A stretch of 18,028 nucleotides of DNA from CALHKP01 sp963558075. Its GTDB lineage: Bacteria > Bacillota > Clostridia > Peptostreptococcales > Anaerovoracaceae. The stretch covers positions 1-18,028 of the forward strand of contig CAUWFN010000039.1 in NCBI GenBank assembly GCA_963558075.1, read 5' to 3'. Shown in pieces: positions 15,858-18,028 of this stretch (position 1 is the stretch's first letter; the number at the start of each line of letters is the position of its first letter). The notes beneath the pieces are model-generated. The model was given only the letters and a program-made list of their open reading frames with translations. It was not told the DNA's origin and searched no databases. A program made the position numbers and the translations under genes.

Positions 15858-15869
15858 TTTTCCTCCTTA

Positions 15870-16766
15870 CTATTTCGCCGCATGTATCGCCGCTACAGCT
15901 CCATCAGATACTGCAGTTGCAACCTGGCGAACATTTTTTACTCTGATATCTCCTATCGCATAAACCCCTGAAATCTCTGTTTCCATATTTTCATTTGCAG
16001 GAACAAATCCATTCTCAAGTGTAAGCTCAGTGTACATCTCTGTATTCGGACATGCACCAGCATAAACAAATATTCCGCAACCTGGATTTTCTACAGTCTC
16101 AATGGCCCCTGTCTTTTCATTTAAAATATCTAAAGACTCAACCTGCTCAACACCATATACTGCCTTCAATCTTGATGAAAGTCTAAGCTCAATATTTGCT
16201 GCTGCATCGACCTTCTCTCTAAATTCAGAAATACATCCAAGAGAATCCTCAAAATGAATTATAGTTACCTTCTTTGCCTTTTCTGCAAGGAATAAAGCTT
16301 CTTTTACGGCTCCGTCAGCACCGCCAACCACATAGACGTTTTTTCCACTATATTTATCGCAGTCTCTAGCAGCATTCATTCTCATGCCAAGACCCGAAAG
16401 CTCTTTTTCACCTGGTATGTGTAACATTCTTGGTGAAGTTCCATTTGCAATAATAATCTTTTTTGACTGGTAAGAAGCTTTGTCAGTTTTTACTTCTTTT
16501 ACATCCCCCGAAAGCTTAACTGACTTTACTTCTTCCGTTTTAATTTCAACCCCTGCTCTCTTCGCTTGCGCTTTTAGTCTTTCAGAAAATGATTCCCCCG
16601 ATTCATCTTCTGAAACAGAAGCAAAGTGAGTTACTGTCGAAACTTTACCAATAAGTCCTCCTACTTTATCTTTCTCGATAACCAAAGTTTTTTTACCTCT
16701 ACTTACTGCATAAACTCCTGCGCTTATTCCTGCAGGACCTGCTCCTATAATAATGATATCATACAT
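15870..16766 (-). CDS. Thioredoxin-reductase-like flavoprotein lacking the redox CxxC
   Basis: A 298-residue FAD protein with the TrxB domain order: FAD-binding IIIGAGPAGISAGVYA at 5-20, a nucleotide-binding insert at about 110-230 with VVGGADGAVKEALFLAEK, and the C-terminal GVYAIGDIRVKNVRQVATA (267-285) that contacts the flavin. Aligned without gaps to E. coli TrxB, the redox CATC becomes NAAR (131-134), with a displaced Cys136. The HRRxxxR that grips NADPH is HFEDSLG at 171-177. So it cannot reduce thioredoxin in the usual way and may prefer NADH or another donor. It is the first gene of an operon with the YeiH exporter, divergent from a LysR regulator. It could be an electron-transfer or oxyanion-handling flavoprotein; its function is unknown. 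Confidence 0.85.
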   Translation of the reverse strand: MYDIIIIGAGPAGISAGVYAVSRGKKTLVIEKDKVGGLIGKVSTVTHFASVSEDESGESFSERLKAQAKRAGVEIKTEEVKSVKLSGDVKEVKTDKASYQSKKIIIANGTSPRMLHIPGEKELSGLGMRMNAARDCDKYSGKNVYVVGGADGAVKEALFLAEKAKKVTIIHFEDSLGCISEFREKVDAAANIELRLSSRLKAVYGVEQVESLDILNEKTGAIETVENPGCGIFVYAGACPNTEMYTELTLENGFVPANENMETEISGVYAIGDIRVKNVRQVATAVSDGAVAAIHAAK

Positions 16767-16816
16767 CTAATCCCATCCCCTTTTGCAATTTGTTGTGCGT
16801 TTTTTCTTACAGTTAT

Positions 16817-16845
16817 AATATACAGCGTTATTATCATTTTGTAAA
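16817..16845 (-). promoter_or_regulatory. Promoter of the flavoprotein-exporter operon
   Basis: On the minus strand TTTACA (16840-16845), 17 bases, TATATT (16817-16822), each 5/6 of consensus. It lies about 50 bases before the ATG at 16766 and back to back with the LysR promoter, the two -35 boxes being only 10 bases apart. Confidence 0.65.
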
Positions 16846-16868
16846 ATTATATATATTGATATTATCAT
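16830..16868. repeat. Repeated ATTATCAT with a TGATATTATCA palindrome, candidate LysR site
   Basis: ATTATCAT occurs at 16830-16837 and 16861-16868, 31 bases apart, close to three helical turns. The second copy overlaps an 11-base palindrome TGATATTATCA at 16857-16867. The sites cover the two divergent promoters, where a LysR-type regulator would be expected to bind. The DNA is AT-rich, so chance must be considered. Confidence 0.4.
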
Positions 16869-16884
16869 AAGTATTTGTTATGAT
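16856..16884 (+). promoter_or_regulatory. Promoter of the LysR regulator gene
   Basis: TTGATA (16856-16861), a 17-base spacer and TATGAT (16879-16884), each 5/6 of consensus, with an extended TG one base before the -10. The predicted start leaves a leader of about 55 bases before the ATG at 16948. Confidence 0.7.
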
Positions 16885-16947
16885 TGATTTATATGAATTA
16901 TTGATTGTAAATATGTGTGAAACAGAGGATATAGAAAGGATCATCTC

Positions 16948-17832
16948 ATGCTAGATTTTAGAATAGAAACGTTTCTGACTGTATGTCAGTATATGAATTT
17001 TACTCGTGCTGCTCACCAGCTAAATATGACACAGCCTGCAATATCCCAGCATATAAAATATCTTGAAAATAAATATGAAACAGAACTTTTTATTAGGGAT
17101 AAAAAGCAGCTCCGCTTGACTCCTGCCGGAGAAATACTCAGATCTGCACTTGAAACTATGAGAAACGATGAAACAACTCTTATAAGCAGAATGAAAGAGA
17201 GTCAACAAGGGCGTAAAATTCTCACATTCGGGGTAACCATGACCATAGGTGAATACGCAATAATTCCTGCTTTGTCAGAATTTATAAAAGCTCATCCCGA
17301 CACAGATATTCATATTAGGTATGGCAACACACATACGCTTTTATCATATCTTAGAGAGGGGGAAATTGACTTTGCCATTGTAGAGGGGAATTTTGATGAT
17401 GAACACTACGAAACGAGAGTATATAAAGCCGAAGAGTATATCGCTGTTGCATCCTCAAACCATAAATTTGCAAAAAAAATAACCAGCCTTAGGGACCTTA
17501 CGTCCGAAAGACTGATTACTAGAGAGCAGGGCTCCGGTACAAGGGCAATCCTTGCCCGTGCCCTGGCTATAAAAAACATGTCTATCAGAAACTTTTCTAA
17601 AATAGTAGAAGTGGAAAATATCCATGCCATCGTCGCCTTACTCAAGCACGACTGCGGAATATCATTTCTCTACAAAGCAGCCGTTGAGCAAGAAATTGCA
17701 GAAGGCACCCTTTCCCAGATAAAGCTTTCTGATTTTATGATTGTTCATGACTTTGCGTTCATCTGGAACAAAGACAGTGTATTTTCTAGTGAATACGAGC
17801 AAATATTCCGCGAACTTAAAAGCTACGAGTAA
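16948..17832 (+). CDS. LysR-family transcriptional regulator (YeiE/CysL-like)
   Basis: A 294-residue LysR regulator of usual length. The winged helix-turn-helix is at residues 1-62 (NFTRAAHQLNMTQPAISQHI and LRLTPAGE). The effector-binding domain follows from about residue 90, with FGVTMTIGEYAIIPAL, a stretch ending EGEIDFAIVEG, and TREQGSGTRA near 190, which commonly forms part of an anion or small-molecule pocket. It has a GAAAGGA ribosome binding site. It lies divergent from the YeiH exporter operon, the same pairing as yeiE-yeiH in enterobacteria, and is probably the regulator of that operon and of itself. Sulfite or another sulfur compound as effector is an inference from the pairing. Confidence 0.88.
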   Translation: MLDFRIETFLTVCQYMNFTRAAHQLNMTQPAISQHIKYLENKYETELFIRDKKQLRLTPAGEILRSALETMRNDETTLISRMKESQQGRKILTFGVTMTIGEYAIIPALSEFIKAHPDTDIHIRYGNTHTLLSYLREGEIDFAIVEGNFDDEHYETRVYKAEEYIAVASSNHKFAKKITSLRDLTSERLITREQGSGTRAILARALAIKNMSIRNFSKIVEVENIHAIVALLKHDCGISFLYKAAVEQEIAEGTLSQIKLSDFMIVHDFAFIWNKDSVFSSEYEQIFRELKSYE

Positions 17833-17877
17833 AAATATGTCTATTTACGATATGGGTTCAAGTAAATTACTAAATCT

Positions 17878-18028
17878 TCAATTGAAATAAACTAATTTTT
17901 TTACATACGGTATCTTTGACATTACAAGCGCTATAATATATGTAATTACAACTGTGGTAATGTAACTTAAAAGTATATACGCCAGCGGATTCGCCGAATA
18001 TGGAAATACATGATGGAAAACATCTATT
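17878..18028 (-). CDS. C-terminus of a probable acyltransferase-3 family membrane protein (partial)
   Basis: A minus-strand frame enters from the window's right edge and runs 49 codons to a TGA at 17878-17880. The peptide has one long hydrophobic segment (about LAYILLSYITTVVITYIIAL) followed by MSKIPYVKKLVYFN. A final membrane helix ending in a SKIPxxKKL tail is common in acyltransferase-3/OafA-type sugar and cell-wall acetylases. It converges on the LysR gene, whose stop lies 45 bases away, and no hairpin is visible between them. Only the tail is present, so the family call is tentative, although the open hydrophobic frame itself is clear. Confidence 0.5.
   Translation of the reverse strand, partial: IDVFHHVFPYSANPLAYILLSYITTVVITYIIALVMSKIPYVKKLVYFN

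Noticed and set aside
15241..15963. Plus-strand frame of 240 codons
   Set aside because: It is antisense to the YeiH-like gene and runs into the flavoprotein gene. Both of those have clear family motifs and ribosome binding sites; the antisense peptide resembles no protein I know.
15870..16766. Calling this gene trxB
   Set aside because: The redox CxxC and the HRRxxxR motif are absent, so the enzyme name would be misleading.
1..18028. Insertion sequences, prophage, CRISPR array, toxin-antitoxin or defence genes
   Set aside because: No transposase, integrase, regular repeat array or small paired genes were found on either strand.

Overview
The window is an AT-rich stretch of a low-GC Gram-positive genome. 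Strong AGGAGG-type ribosome binding sites, TATAAT-type promoters, many oxygen-independent flavoproteins and wall or capsule polymer genes of teichoic-acid type point to an anaerobic member of the Bacillota, most likely class Clostridia. No genus can be assigned from the sequence alone. No tRNA, rRNA, CRISPR array, transposase or phage gene was seen, and no gene-free stretch exceeds 300 bases.

Region A (1-5911, minus strand) is one operon behind a near-consensus promoter at 5883-5911. The order of transcription is a TagF/TarL-type polyol-phosphate transferase, a Wzy/WaaL-like membrane polymerase or ligase, TarI (CTP:ribitol-5-phosphate cytidylyltransferase), TarJ (ribulose-5-phosphate reductase) and a large family 2 glycosyltransferase that starts with TTG and leaves the window. 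Together they should make CDP-ribitol and build it into a secreted phosphate-containing glycopolymer.

Region B (5934-9047, minus) is a tight three-gene set ending in a strong terminator: a GlpA-like FAD dehydrogenase with a BFD-type iron-sulfur domain, a second FAD/NAD oxidoreductase, and a small DUF1667 protein with a CxCCPxGC motif. This is the clostridial glycerol-3-phosphate dehydrogenase type of cluster. It lies between polymer-export genes and is only 39 bases after the flippase gene.

Region C (9087-11895, minus) holds a Wzx-like flippase and a WbpE/DegT-type sugar aminotransferase, each with its own likely promoter and separated by a hairpin. They probably belong to the same glycopolymer system as region A.

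Region D (11913-14767) has a GntR/FCD regulator and a PaaI-type thioesterase on the minus strand, divergent from an APC-family amino acid permease on the plus strand. The permease gene ends in a bidirectional terminator.

Region E (14826-17832) is a divergent locus: a YeiE/CysL-like LysR regulator facing a two-gene operon of a thioredoxin-reductase-like flavoprotein and a YeiH-family exporter. The flavoprotein lacks the redox CxxC and the NADPH-binding HRR motif, so it cannot be an ordinary thioredoxin reductase. This locus, possibly linked to sulfite or another sulfur oxyanion, is the least explained part of the window. The last 150 bases carry the C-terminus of a probable membrane acyltransferase on the minus strand.
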